Shown one piece after another: positions 1 to 8,509 of a stretch of DNA of 64,000 bases. Both the position numbers and the translations under genes were made by a program. The DNA is taken from the NCBI GenBank assembly GCA_009842205.1, contig VYFX01000009.1:1-64000 (forward strand). The letters are read 5' to 3'. Position 1 is the first letter of the stretch; each line of letters starts with the position of its first letter. A model generated the notes under the pieces. The model was not told the origin of the DNA and ran no database searches. It saw only the letters and a program-made list of their open reading frames with translations. Source of the DNA: Paracoccaceae bacterium (GTDB taxonomy: Bacteria; Pseudomonadota; Alphaproteobacteria; Rhodobacterales; Rhodobacteraceae).

Positions 1-304
1 CTATATCCAGAGGGAGTAAAAAGGTGAATTACCCACCATTTTGGACGAAGAGCCATTTAAATATTACTAATGTTCTGAAAAATGGAATTATGGCCTTTTT
101 ATGAAAGGTATCGGAACTCAAAGAATTGAGATAAAGGAAGTTCCATTAATGGTACGTTGCTCCATAAAAAAGCTTGACCTCGGTAGTATGCTAAAAAGCA
201 GGGACATCCGAGGCCGCACATTTCATAATTTACAACAAAAAAAAATTAATTCAATCAATAGACGCCAGACATGTCAAAAAATTATCTCTGTATAAAACTA
301 CTGA
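1..304. other. Region without a recognisable gene
   Basis: I see no gene here that I can support. A short open frame at 101-295 (plus) has no recognisable domain and its lysine- and isoleucine-rich composition looks like translated AT-rich spacer. The stretch lies downstream of the minus-strand dgt gene, where alphaproteobacteria often carry argS, but neither strand translates to an ArgS-like start. The left edge is cut by the window. Confidence 0.4.
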
Positions 305-1432
305 TTACTGCACTTTCTCCTTATAGGTCTTGTAGATAAACTTTTCGGTCATGCCCGCAATATAATCACAAATGATCCGAATCTTTTCCTCCTGACCTTC
401 ACTTATCCTTTTTTGCCAACTGTTAGGAAGTGCATCAATTTCGGTCATGAAATATTTAAAAACGCTCATGATCACATTTTCAGGATTGTCCTCTTTGGAC
501 ATATCCACTTGTTTTTCATACATGTTGATCCAAAGAAAACTTTTTATTGATTTGAGATGTTCCTTTGCTTCATCTGAAAATGAAATGATATCCCTTTGGA
601 AGTTCCTTACTTCTTCAAGTGACTTTAACCCTGCATCATCCAATGCTTTTTTCGATGTATGATTTAAATCAGATATAAAATAATCGAAGATTTTGCGTAT
701 TATCGACAAACTAAGATGGGTTTCACTGATGTCGGGATGATTAGCTGAAATTTTGTTTCGATATTGTCTCACCAATGAGATGGATGAAATATCATTTAAT
801 GAAAATAAATTTGCTCTCAATCCATCCTGAAGATCGTGACAATTATAGGCAATATCATCAGCAAGTGAGGCAATTTGGGCTTCACAACTTGGATAGGTAT
901 TCAAAAGCAGATCATGTTTGGAATTATATTCCTGTACATATGCAGGTATATCAGTTTTGAATGGACCGTTATGTTTGATAATTCCTTCAAGGCAATACCA
1001 TGATAAATTTAGTCCGATAAAATCTGGATACGGATTTTCCAGATGGGTAACAACCCTCAATGCCTGAACATTGTGATTAAATCCTCCAGAGTCTGATAAT
1101 ATTTTGTCAAGAATATTTTCGCCAATATGGCCATAGGGTGGATGTCCCATATCATGAACAAGGGCTATTGCTTCAGCCAACTCAGCGTTCAATCCCAACA
1201 TTGTAGCAATTTGACGCGAAGCTCTCGAAACCTCAATGGTATGGGTTAATCGGTTTCTGACATGATCACTTTGAGGTTTAATAAATACTTGTGTCTTGCC
1301 GATAAGCCTTCTGAAGGCAGAAGCATGTATTATCCTGTCACCATCCCTACTGAATGGTGATCTTTGTGGATAATCTTTTTCGGGAAACAACCTCTGGGGA
1401 TCAACATCATGTTTTACTGCACACTCGATCAA
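305..1432 (-). CDS. dgt: dGTP triphosphohydrolase-like HD protein
   Basis: Cytoplasmic HD-domain phosphohydrolase that splits dNTPs into the deoxynucleoside and triphosphate, adjusting nucleotide pools. The 375-residue protein has the family N-terminus (RSPFSRDGDRIIHASAFRRL, residues 24-43), the first metal-binding His at about 64 in RLTHTIEV, and the HD pair H93-D94 in HDMGHPPYGH. Length fits the shorter alphaproteobacterial Dgt-like group. The start is a TTG at 1432, because no in-frame ATG precedes the conserved N-terminal block. It is divergent from erpA with about 120 bp between, an arrangement common in alphaproteobacteria. The family call is firm; the preferred nucleotide is inferred. 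Confidence 0.9.
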   Translation of the reverse strand: MIECAVKHDVDPQRLFPEKDYPQRSPFSRDGDRIIHASAFRRLIGKTQVFIKPQSDHVRNRLTHTIEVSRASRQIATMLGLNAELAEAIALVHDMGHPPYGHIGENILDKILSDSGGFNHNVQALRVVTHLENPYPDFIGLNLSWYCLEGIIKHNGPFKTDIPAYVQEYNSKHDLLLNTYPSCEAQIASLADDIAYNCHDLQDGLRANLFSLNDISSISLVRQYRNKISANHPDISETHLSLSIIRKIFDYFISDLNHTSKKALDDAGLKSLEEVRNFQRDIISFSDEAKEHLKSIKSFLWINMYEKQVDMSKEDNPENVIMSVFKYFMTEIDALPNSWQKRISEGQEEKIRIICDYIAGMTEKFIYKTYKEKVQ

Positions 1433-1554
1433 AATGACACTATTCCTAACTTTGGTTTATCACAATTCTTGGTTTTTCTTGTCCAATCGGCTATGTTAAC
1501 TATATCCAAATTGTCTGCGATTACACATAGTAAATTATATCATCAATCAAGATT

Positions 1555-1881
1555 ATGCTTATTCCACCAAAGGTATCAGATAGAGCCTACAAGAAATTAG
1601 CCGAAGTCAACTTGGAAAGCGATGAAAAGCTGTGCCTCCGAGTGGCAGTCAAGGGTGGGGGTTGTTCAGGATTCCAGTATGAAATCCTGCTGGACAAACC
1701 ACAGAATGATGATTTGGTACTGGCCAAGGATGGTCAAGCTGTTCTGATTGATGAAATCTCTCTGCCTTTTCTCCAAGATGCTACCATTGACTACACGGAA
1801 GAATTGATCGGGTCAAGATTCACCATTGTCAATCCCAATGCCAAGTCGACCTGTGGATGCTCATTGAGTTTTTCATTATAG
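1555..1881 (+). CDS. erpA: Iron-sulfur cluster insertion protein (A-type carrier)
   Basis: A-type carrier of the HesB/IscA/ErpA family, which passes Fe-S clusters to apoproteins in the cytoplasm. The 108-residue protein carries the three invariant cysteines: C37 in GGGCSGFQY, and C100 and C102 in the C-terminal STCGCS. It starts at an ATG directly before LIPPKVSDRA, the usual first segment. The stop lies 10 nt before the xthA ATG, so the two are probably co-transcribed. ErpA is chosen over IscA because of the dgt/erpA/xthA neighbourhood and the absence of iscSU nearby; IscA is a possible alternative. Confidence 0.88.
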   Translation: MLIPPKVSDRAYKKLAEVNLESDEKLCLRVAVKGGGCSGFQYEILLDKPQNDDLVLAKDGQAVLIDEISLPFLQDATIDYTEELIGSRFTIVNPNAKSTCGCSLSFSL

Positions 1882-1891
1882 CGTTTTGTTA

Positions 1892-2674
1892 ATGAAGATC
1901 GCCACATATAATATCAATGGTGTCAGGGTAAGACTACCAAGAATTATTGATTGGATAAAGCAGTCCAAACCCGATGTGGCCCTGCTTCAGGAAATAAAGT
2001 GCGAAGATGATAAGTTTCCTGAAGAAGAATTCAGTGATCTCGGATATAATGTCGCCATCCATGGTCAGAAAGGCTATAACGGTGTTGCCATATTGTCAAA
2101 ATATCCGCTTGAAGATGTCATCAAAGGATTGCCAGGGGATGAATCAGATACACAATCAAGATGGATTGAGGCTGTAATCCAGGGAAACAATAATATTGTC
2201 AGGGTTGGTTGTCTTTACCTTCCCAACGGCAACCCGGTACCTGGTGAAAAATTTGATTACAAACTTGCCTGGATGAAGCGGCTGCAAAGAAGGGCAGCGG
2301 AATTACTTGAATTTGAGGAGCCCTTGATTTTAGCCGGCGACTATAACGTTATTCCTCATATAGGGGATGCCAAGAATCCAGAAAAATGGATTGATGATGC
2401 CCTCTTTCGTCTTGAAACTAGAACCGAATGGAGGAAGTTGGTTAATTTAGGGTTTCAGGATGCCTTCCGTTTGATGAACAATCAGGAGGGACAGTTTACC
2501 TTTTGGGATTTCCAGGGCAATGCCTGGAACAAAAATGATGGTATCAGGATAGATCATCTATTGCTTTCCCCACAATGTGCGGATTTGTTATTGGATTGTA
2601 AAATAGACCGAGAAGTCAGGGGTTGGGAGAAACCATCCGATCATGTTCCTATCTGGGTAAGGCTTGATTGTTGA
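1892..2674 (+). CDS. xthA: Exodeoxyribonuclease III (AP endonuclease)
   Basis: Mg-dependent AP endonuclease and 3'-5' exonuclease of base excision repair. It shows the endonuclease/exonuclease/phosphatase fold: MKIATYNINGVR at the N-terminus, metal ligand E34 in LLQEIKCED, AGDYNV near residue 150, and the catalytic Asp-His pair in SDHVPIW near the C-terminus. The length of 260 residues fits the family. A TTG six bases upstream (1886) is in frame, but the ATG at 1892 directly begins the conserved beta strand and is preferred. It follows erpA closely and likely shares its transcript. Confidence 0.92.
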   Translation: MKIATYNINGVRVRLPRIIDWIKQSKPDVALLQEIKCEDDKFPEEEFSDLGYNVAIHGQKGYNGVAILSKYPLEDVIKGLPGDESDTQSRWIEAVIQGNNNIVRVGCLYLPNGNPVPGEKFDYKLAWMKRLQRRAAELLEFEEPLILAGDYNVIPHIGDAKNPEKWIDDALFRLETRTEWRKLVNLGFQDAFRLMNNQEGQFTFWDFQGNAWNKNDGIRIDHLLLSPQCADLLLDCKIDREVRGWEKPSDHVPIWVRLDC

Positions 2675-2715
2675 TTGAAGATGAACCCTATTAGAGCACA
2701 CACCTGTTCATTGCA

Positions 2716-3885
2716 TCACATTCCCTTGTAAATCCAAGAGTACCTGCTTGAAATCAAGTTCGGCAATGTTCTATCGGCAAGGATCATTGTCGTGTTTCTG
2801 AGTTGGTACATAAGACCGCCTTGCAGATGATTGATCCAGGCCTGTGAATTGGTGTACTTCACCATTCTTTCCAACCTTTGCTGCCTCTTGGACTTGAACC
2901 AATTGAGAGCATCGGTGAGATTCAAGTTATTATAAAGTGAGGAAGCAAGAACCCACCCATCTTCGATGGCCATATTACCTCCTTGGGCCAAAAATGGGGG
3001 CATTGGATGTAGGGCATCCCCACAAAGGCAGACCTTCCCGGTAAACCATTGTGGTTGGACAATGCCCTTGTAGAGAAGATTCGTTCTGATTTCGGTTGCG
3101 TTGGCAAGCAGACTTTCCAGAAATCGAAAGTTTTGAAATCCGGCCTTGATCGTTTCAGGATCCAATTCAGTGTCAACCATGTGATCAAAAGGCCTTATCG
3201 CAACGACATTCAGAACTTTACCCATGTCAATGCCGTAGGTTACCAAATGCTGGGCAGGATACATGTAAAGATTGACACCATTAGCAAACTTGGTTTCACT
3301 CAACTTTTCAATAGGTACAAGTCCCCGCAAGGCAACAAAATCAGGTTTGTGTTTTTCTCCAGCCGGATTCAATATTTGACTGATTTGCGAACCATAACCG
3401 TCAGCCCCGATCAAAAGGGAAGCGTGCAATTCTTCACCTTTATCCGAACTGAAATCAACACCATATGGTGAAAAACATTGCGGAGTTATTTTCTTACCGA
3501 AGCAAAACCTTATCCCCAAATCCATGGCCTTGTCAGAGAGTATTCTGATCAGCTTACCACGATGACAGGTAAAATATCCCAACTCATCACTTTTGCTAAA
3601 CTGGTTCAAATCCAATGAAAAGAGTCTTTTTGATTTCAATCCATCAAGAGCAGTTACACTTTCCACCTTGCTGGAAATTTCTCTCAGGGGTTCTTCAACA
3701 CCCAATTTCGAAAGGATTCTGGAGCCGTTCGGAGTTATCTGAATTCCCATTCCTCCCAAATTATCTTTGTTTTCCTTTTCGTAAATGGTGGAAACAATAC
3801 CTTTTTGGGCCAACCTGATTGCCAGTGTCAATCCTGCCAGACCACTCCCTACGATTGCAATATTGTCAAGGTGGTTTTTACCCAT
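2716..3885 (-). CDS. FAD-dependent monooxygenase (salicylate hydroxylase-like)
   Basis: Flavoprotein hydroxylase of the group A aromatic monooxygenase family (PF01494), using FAD and NAD(P)H to hydroxylate a small, often aromatic, substrate. The 389-residue protein has the Rossmann motif GSGLAGL at residues 13-19, the GADG motif at 160-163 and the second FAD motif GDALHPMPP beginning at 289, followed by AQGGNMAIEDGWVLA. The start is an ATG at 3885. It stands alone on the minus strand, convergent with xthA, with no aromatic-degradation neighbours. The family is clear; the substrate (salicylate, 3-hydroxybenzoate, nicotinate or other) cannot be read from sequence. Confidence 0.82.
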   Translation of the reverse strand: MGKNHLDNIAIVGSGLAGLTLAIRLAQKGIVSTIYEKENKDNLGGMGIQITPNGSRILSKLGVEEPLREISSKVESVTALDGLKSKRLFSLDLNQFSKSDELGYFTCHRGKLIRILSDKAMDLGIRFCFGKKITPQCFSPYGVDFSSDKGEELHASLLIGADGYGSQISQILNPAGEKHKPDFVALRGLVPIEKLSETKFANGVNLYMYPAQHLVTYGIDMGKVLNVVAIRPFDHMVDTELDPETIKAGFQNFRFLESLLANATEIRTNLLYKGIVQPQWFTGKVCLCGDALHPMPPFLAQGGNMAIEDGWVLASSLYNNLNLTDALNWFKSKRQQRLERMVKYTNSQAWINHLQGGLMYQLRNTTMILADRTLPNLISSRYSWIYKGM

Positions 3886-4044
3886 TAACCATTTCCCGAG
3901 CCCAACTTAGAGCCAATATACAATACATTGGATTACTACTTTAATATTTTAGGTTTTTACTCTATCACTCAATTGATAAATTCCACATATAAGTGAAGAA
4001 TAGGTAATCATTTTCAGTTTATTTTTTTCAACAAGGTAAATTCG

Positions 4045-4212
4045 TTGTTAGTAATTTTTGGAGCCCTCTTAGGTTTATGTTGGGGATATTACCTGGCTCA
4101 CAAGAAAAAGGGATCCCGCCTGGACAAACTCCATTATGGTTTGTCATTTGCAATTGCCTTTGGTTTGCTATCATGGATTTTGACACTCATAATCAGCTGG
4201 TATTGGATTTGA
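4045..4212 (+). CDS. Small two-helix membrane protein upstream of speB-like gene
   Basis: A 55-residue reading frame with a TTG start at 4045, an AAGG Shine-Dalgarno-like sequence 8 nt upstream, and a stop 4 nt before the next ATG. It contains a hydrophobic stretch (about residues 2-17), a positively charged turn (HKKKGSRLDK, 19-28) and a second hydrophobic stretch (about 31-55) ending SWYWI. This predicts two membrane helices with a cytoplasmic basic loop. I do not recognise a family. The tight spacing suggests translational coupling to the ureohydrolase gene. Its uninterrupted, amphipathically sensible composition argues for a real gene, but it is short and rests on a non-ATG start. Confidence 0.5.
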   Translation: MLVIFGALLGLCWGYYLAHKKKGSRLDKLHYGLSFAIAFGLLSWILTLIISWYWI

Positions 4213-4216
4213 CCTG

Positions 4217-5146
4217 ATGGCAGAAAGTAAAAGTCTCTTGGGAAATTTTGGATACTCGACAACTCCAAGCTTTTCCGGACTGCCTACCTTTTTTGGTCAA
4301 CCATATACCCAGAATTTGCAAAATGTTGATATTGCAGTATCGGGTGTACCTTTCGATTGTGCAACAAGCAACCGCCCCGGTACAAGGTTCGGACCAAGGG
4401 GAATCAGGGAAGCATCACTGTTGCAAATCCACGAACCTCCCTATGGGTGGGATTTAGATGCCTTTTCCGATTACAAGATTATTGATTATGGAGACGTCCA
4501 GATCGATTACGGTGATGTTCGGGGATTTCCACAAAGACTTCAAAATCATGTGGGCAGGATTCTCGAACAAAATGTAACCTCCCTAGTACTTGGTGGAGAT
4601 CACTATATTACCTATCCGATCCTGAAGGCCCATGCAGAAATTCATGGGAGAATGTCTCTTTTGCAGTTTGATGCCCATTCTGATACTTGGAAGGCCAACG
4701 AACCCACCGACATAGATCATGGAACCATGCTGTATCATGCCATTAACGAAGGCTTGATTGATCCTGGGAGTTCCGTACAGGTCGGGATTAGAACCACCAA
4801 TCAGGAGTCCATGGGAATGAATATCATTGATTCATTTGAAGTTCATGAAAAGGGCACACAATTTGTTGCCGACATGATCAGAGAAATTCTTGGCAACAAT
4901 CCAACCTACCTGACCTTTGATATAGATTCACTTGATCCTGCCTATGCACCAGGAACCGGAACACCGGTTTGGGGAGGATTGACTCCCATTCAGGTTGCTG
5001 TAATCCTGAGAAAAATCATGGGTATCAATGTAATCGGCATGGATGTTGTTGAAGTTTCACCACCTTACGATACCTCGGGAATAACTTCAGTAGCCGGAGC
5101 CCATGTTGCAGTTGATCTTATTTGCCTTTGGGCTTCGGGAAAATAA
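4217..5146 (+). CDS. speB: Agmatinase / ureohydrolase family enzyme
   Basis: Binuclear-manganese ureohydrolase that removes urea from agmatine or a related guanidino compound. The 309-residue protein shows the three metal-binding motifs: GGDH (H129), DAHSDT (D152, H154, D156) and SFDIDSLDP-like FDIDSLDP (D235, D237), followed by the PGTGTP loop. Length matches SpeB. It lies between a small membrane protein gene and an alcohol dehydrogenase in a run dominated by sugar-acid genes, which is an unusual setting for polyamine synthesis. Guanidinobutyrase, guanidinopropionase or another guanidino-acid hydrolase is therefore a realistic alternative to agmatinase. Confidence 0.85.
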   Translation: MAESKSLLGNFGYSTTPSFSGLPTFFGQPYTQNLQNVDIAVSGVPFDCATSNRPGTRFGPRGIREASLLQIHEPPYGWDLDAFSDYKIIDYGDVQIDYGDVRGFPQRLQNHVGRILEQNVTSLVLGGDHYITYPILKAHAEIHGRMSLLQFDAHSDTWKANEPTDIDHGTMLYHAINEGLIDPGSSVQVGIRTTNQESMGMNIIDSFEVHEKGTQFVADMIREILGNNPTYLTFDIDSLDPAYAPGTGTPVWGGLTPIQVAVILRKIMGINVIGMDVVEVSPPYDTSGITSVAGAHVAVDLICLWASGK

Positions 5147-5172
5147 ATTTGGAAATAAATTAAAGAGGGGTT

Positions 5173-6249
5173 ATGAAAGCAGCTGTTTGTCGAGAATTCG
5201 GTGGTCCTCTGACTATAGAGGAAGTTACACTCAGGGAAACCCGGAAAGATGAGGTATTGGTCAAAATCCTGGCATGTGCCGTTTGTCATTCAGATATTTC
5301 CTTCATGGAAGGAGCCTGGGGAGGATCCCTGCCTGCCGTTTATGGGCATGAGGCATCGGGAGAAATTCTGGAAGTAGGTGAAGGAGTCGAGGATTACAGT
5401 GTTGGGGATAAGGTACTTGTAACCCTCATCAGAGCCTGTTCGGAATGCATTTCCTGTAAAAAGCAGGCACCTGTTATCTGTGAAGAACCCTATGATCGTA
5501 TGGCACAGAGTCCCATCACAGGCAATGATGGTCCTTTTGAACATGGTTTGAGTACGGGCGCCTTCGCTGAAATGGTGCTGGTTCACCACTCACAAATTCA
5601 AAAAATACCTTCATACCTCTCTCCCGATGTGGCTGCTCTCCTGTCCTGTGGTGTCATTACCGGCTTTGGAGCCGTACAAAATACTGCACAAATTGAAAAG
5701 GGAAGTGTTGTGGCAGTGGTTGGAGTTGGTGGTGTTGGCTTGAACAGCATTCAGGGTGCCAGGATATGTGGGGCAGAACGGATTATCGCCGTTGATATTG
5801 ATGAAAGCAGGCTTGAGCAAGCACGGGAATTTGGAGCAACCGATGTAGTTCTGGCCGATAAGACTTCACACAGGACCATTCGGAAATTGACGGGAGGAAG
5901 GGGTGTTGATTACACCTTCATCACTGTTGGTGCCGGTATTGCCTACAATACTGCCTTCAAGTATCTTGCCCCAAAGGGTGAAGTCATTGCTGTCGGAATG
6001 CCACCCTCGGATGTAGTTGCCAATTGGGTGCCGGTTAATCTTGCCTATATGGGTCAATCCATTCGGGGTTCCAAAATGGGAGATGCTGTACTTTCAAAAG
6101 ATATACCCTTTCTGATTGACCTTTACGAAAAAGGGGAATTGCTTCTGGATGAATTGATAACCGGTACATTTCCGCTTGAGCAGATCAATGAGGCGATTGA
6201 AGAAGTTAAATTGGGCAAGGTTCGTCGTAATGTGATTGTATTTGATTGA
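5173..6249 (+). CDS. Zinc-dependent alcohol dehydrogenase (MDR family)
   Basis: NAD(P)-dependent medium-chain dehydrogenase. Catalytic zinc ligands are C38 (AVCHSD) and H59-E60 (GHE). The structural zinc loop has the four cysteines C89, C92, C95 and C103 in C-x2-C-x2-C-x7-C spacing. The nucleotide-binding fold carries GVGGVG near residue 180. The length of 358 residues is near normal. It begins at ATG 5173, after a good AGAGG site, 26 nt after speB. The dehydratase ATG lies 5 nt after its stop, so the genes form an operon. In context it may oxidise a sugar or sugar alcohol feeding the dehydratase; that role is inferred. Confidence 0.85.
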   Translation: MKAAVCREFGGPLTIEEVTLRETRKDEVLVKILACAVCHSDISFMEGAWGGSLPAVYGHEASGEILEVGEGVEDYSVGDKVLVTLIRACSECISCKKQAPVICEEPYDRMAQSPITGNDGPFEHGLSTGAFAEMVLVHHSQIQKIPSYLSPDVAALLSCGVITGFGAVQNTAQIEKGSVVAVVGVGGVGLNSIQGARICGAERIIAVDIDESRLEQAREFGATDVVLADKTSHRTIRKLTGGRGVDYTFITVGAGIAYNTAFKYLAPKGEVIAVGMPPSDVVANWVPVNLAYMGQSIRGSKMGDAVLSKDIPFLIDLYEKGELLLDELITGTFPLEQINEAIEEVKLGKVRRNVIVFD

Positions 6250-6254
6250 TTGTC

Positions 6255-7490
6255 ATGAAACTCGAAAATCTAGAGGTCTTTGTTGTCGAAAATCAGCCTC
6301 CAGGCTGGGGAGGTAGGTATTTCATCTTCGTCAAGTTGGTTACCTCTTGTGGAATTACCGGATATGGTGAAGTCTATTCCGCTTCCGTAGGTCCGGAAGC
6401 GATGAAGGCAGTCATTCAGGATGTTTTTGAAAGGCATTTACTTGAACAGCATCCGGGGGACATCGAACTCATGTTTCGCCGGGCCTATTCATCTGGTTTT
6501 ACCCAAAGACCCGACTTAACCGTTATCGGTGCTTTTTCAGGTCTGGAAATCGCCTGCTGGGATATCATGGGCAAAGCCCATGATCTTCCCATTTATTCCT
6601 TTCTTGGAGGTCTGGTCAATCCCAGAATCCGAACCTACAGTTACATCTATCCCCTGCCGGAACATGATTTGATGGAATTTTGGTCAAGCCCAGAAATGAA
6701 TGCAGAATCTGCATTGAGGATGGTCGAGGCAGGGTTTACTGCCGTCAAGTTTGATCCGGCTGGACCCTACACGATTTACGGTGGCCATCAACCCTCCATG
6801 CGAGACATTGAGCAATCCGTTGCATTTTGCCGCGCACTTCGAGAGGCTGTTGGTGACAGGGCAGACTTACTTTTTGGAACACATGGGCAGTTTACCACTT
6901 CGGGTGCCATCAGGCTTGGCAAATCTCTGGAGGAGTTTTCCCCTCTCTGGTTTGAAGAACCGATCCCTCCCGATAACCTTGATGAGTTTTCAAAGGTGTC
7001 AAATGCCTGCAGCATACCAATTGCGACTGGGGAAAGACTAACTACCAAGGCAGAATTTGCAACCGTATTGAAAACCGGCGGGGCATCAATACTTCAACCG
7101 GCTCTGGGCAGGTCCGGTGGCATTCTGGAGACCAAGAAAATTGCAGCCATAGCCGAGGTATTTAACGCATCCATCGCCCCACATTTATATGCTGGACCAG
7201 TCGAATGGGCAGCTAATATCCAGTTGGCAGCCTGCATACCGAATTTCTTGATTCTTGAAACCATTGGTACCGGTGGTGATTTCCATCGTCAACTGATTGG
7301 CGATATTCCAGTCTGGGACAATGGATATGTTATTCCACCCAAAGAACCGGGACTGGGAATTGAATTCAATGAGGAATTGGCAAAATCGCTTCCCTACAAG
7401 GGTAATGAGCTGCACCTTGAGATGCAGGATGAACCTTGCAATTACGACAGGCCAAACTTCTTCGCTGGTGGTGCTCCTCCCAAAACCTGA
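6255..7490 (+). CDS. Mandelate racemase/muconate lactonizing-type acid-sugar dehydratase
   Basis: Enolase-superfamily member (MR/MLE group), probably a dehydratase of a sugar acid yielding a 2-keto-3-deoxy acid. The 411-residue protein has the capping domain, a KxD-type active-site Lys (K165 in AVKFDP), E234-E235 in LWFEEP, GE at 259-260 in IATGERLTT and H310 in SIAPHLYAG. At the first metal-ligand strand it reads FGTHGQ (207-212), where many relatives have an Asp. An in-frame TTG at 6246 overlaps the preceding stop; the ATG at 6255 is preferred. It sits directly between the dehydrogenase and the KDGal kinase, which supports an oxidise-dehydrate-phosphorylate route. The exact acid is unknown. 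Confidence 0.82.
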   Translation: MKLENLEVFVVENQPPGWGGRYFIFVKLVTSCGITGYGEVYSASVGPEAMKAVIQDVFERHLLEQHPGDIELMFRRAYSSGFTQRPDLTVIGAFSGLEIACWDIMGKAHDLPIYSFLGGLVNPRIRTYSYIYPLPEHDLMEFWSSPEMNAESALRMVEAGFTAVKFDPAGPYTIYGGHQPSMRDIEQSVAFCRALREAVGDRADLLFGTHGQFTTSGAIRLGKSLEEFSPLWFEEPIPPDNLDEFSKVSNACSIPIATGERLTTKAEFATVLKTGGASILQPALGRSGGILETKKIAAIAEVFNASIAPHLYAGPVEWAANIQLAACIPNFLILETIGTGGDFHRQLIGDIPVWDNGYVIPPKEPGLGIEFNEELAKSLPYKGNELHLEMQDEPCNYDRPNFFAGGAPPKT

Positions 7491-7585
7491 CTGTGGACCT
7501 ACTTCCAACTTGTGTACGGAATTTTGTAAGCAGTCCAAAAACAATGAATAATAGTTAAGAGTATTTCTGGATTGGAGTAATTTTC

Positions 7586-8485
7586 ATGAATTGGGTAGCC
7601 ATTGATTGGGGCACAACGAATGTCCGTTTCTGGTTGATGTCCGGTAAGGGAGAATTGCTGTCCTCAAAAAATTCTCCTATGGGCATGAATCTAATCCCAC
7701 GGTATCAGTACGAAAACCATATCATTGAAATGGTTGGGGAATGGTTTCAGCCATCAGAGCCGATTGATGTTATTGCCTGTGGCATGGTGGGTGCAGCAAA
7801 TGGATGGGTGGAAGCAAAGTACCAGTCAACCCCTTGTCTTCCGGTATTTACTGAAAAGGTAACCAGAGTTCCCACAAAATCTCCAAATTTGGAAGTCAGG
7901 ATTGTTCCTGGTATTGCCAGTTATTCTCCCAACCATGATGTCATGCGTGGTGAAGAAACCCAGATCTGCGGTTTTCTTGGAGACAACCCAGCCTTTGAGG
8001 GTGTTTTATGTATGCCTGGTACTCATACCAAATGGGTAGAAATTAAATCGGGCCAGGTTATAGGATTCAAAACATTCATGACGGGCGAACTTTATGATGT
8101 GCTTCGTAAATCCTCAATTCTGCGTCATTCTGTGAATACAGACTCTTGGGACGAAAATGAATTCGTTTCTTCGGTAGAAACTTCACTTCATCATCCGGAA
8201 GAAATTACAACAAGGCTGTTTTCAATCAGGTCTGAATCCCTGCTCGATGGTCTACAACCAGCAAATGCGACTTCCAGATTGGCCGGATTTCTTATCGGCC
8301 TTGAGCTGGCAGGTTCAAAGAAATACTGGGATAGAAATAATATTGCCATAATCGGGTCCAAAACATTGGCACAAAATTACTTGAAAGCATTGGAACTAAT
8401 TGGAATTGAATCCAGATTAGTTGACTCAGATACATGTACAATAAAGGGTTTGGATAGAACCAGACATCTCCATGTAATTGATTAA
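7586..8485 (+). CDS. dgoK: 2-dehydro-3-deoxygalactonokinase
   Basis: Sugar-acid kinase that phosphorylates 2-keto-3-deoxy-galactonate with ATP in the De Ley-Doudoroff type pathway. The 299-residue protein has the ATPase phosphate-1 motif near the N-terminus (AIDWGTTNVR, residues 5-14), the conserved GMVGAANGW segment near 67-75 and MPGTHTKWVE near 146-155, all typical of DgoK. Gene length is normal. It is last in the dehydrogenase-dehydratase-kinase run, about 95 bp after the dehydratase. The KDPGal aldolase (dgoA) that usually adjoins it is absent from the window. The substrate assignment comes from the family and the upstream dehydratase. Confidence 0.87.
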   Translation: MNWVAIDWGTTNVRFWLMSGKGELLSSKNSPMGMNLIPRYQYENHIIEMVGEWFQPSEPIDVIACGMVGAANGWVEAKYQSTPCLPVFTEKVTRVPTKSPNLEVRIVPGIASYSPNHDVMRGEETQICGFLGDNPAFEGVLCMPGTHTKWVEIKSGQVIGFKTFMTGELYDVLRKSSILRHSVNTDSWDENEFVSSVETSLHHPEEITTRLFSIRSESLLDGLQPANATSRLAGFLIGLELAGSKKYWDRNNIAIIGSKTLAQNYLKALELIGIESRLVDSDTCTIKGLDRTRHLHVID

Positions 8486-8509
8486 GAGTTTTTTTTATTC
8501 TGCATTCAA

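Noticed and set aside
101-295. Plus-strand 64-residue open frame at the left edge
   Set aside because: Low-complexity basic translation, no motif, no ribosome site, and in AT-rich spacer.
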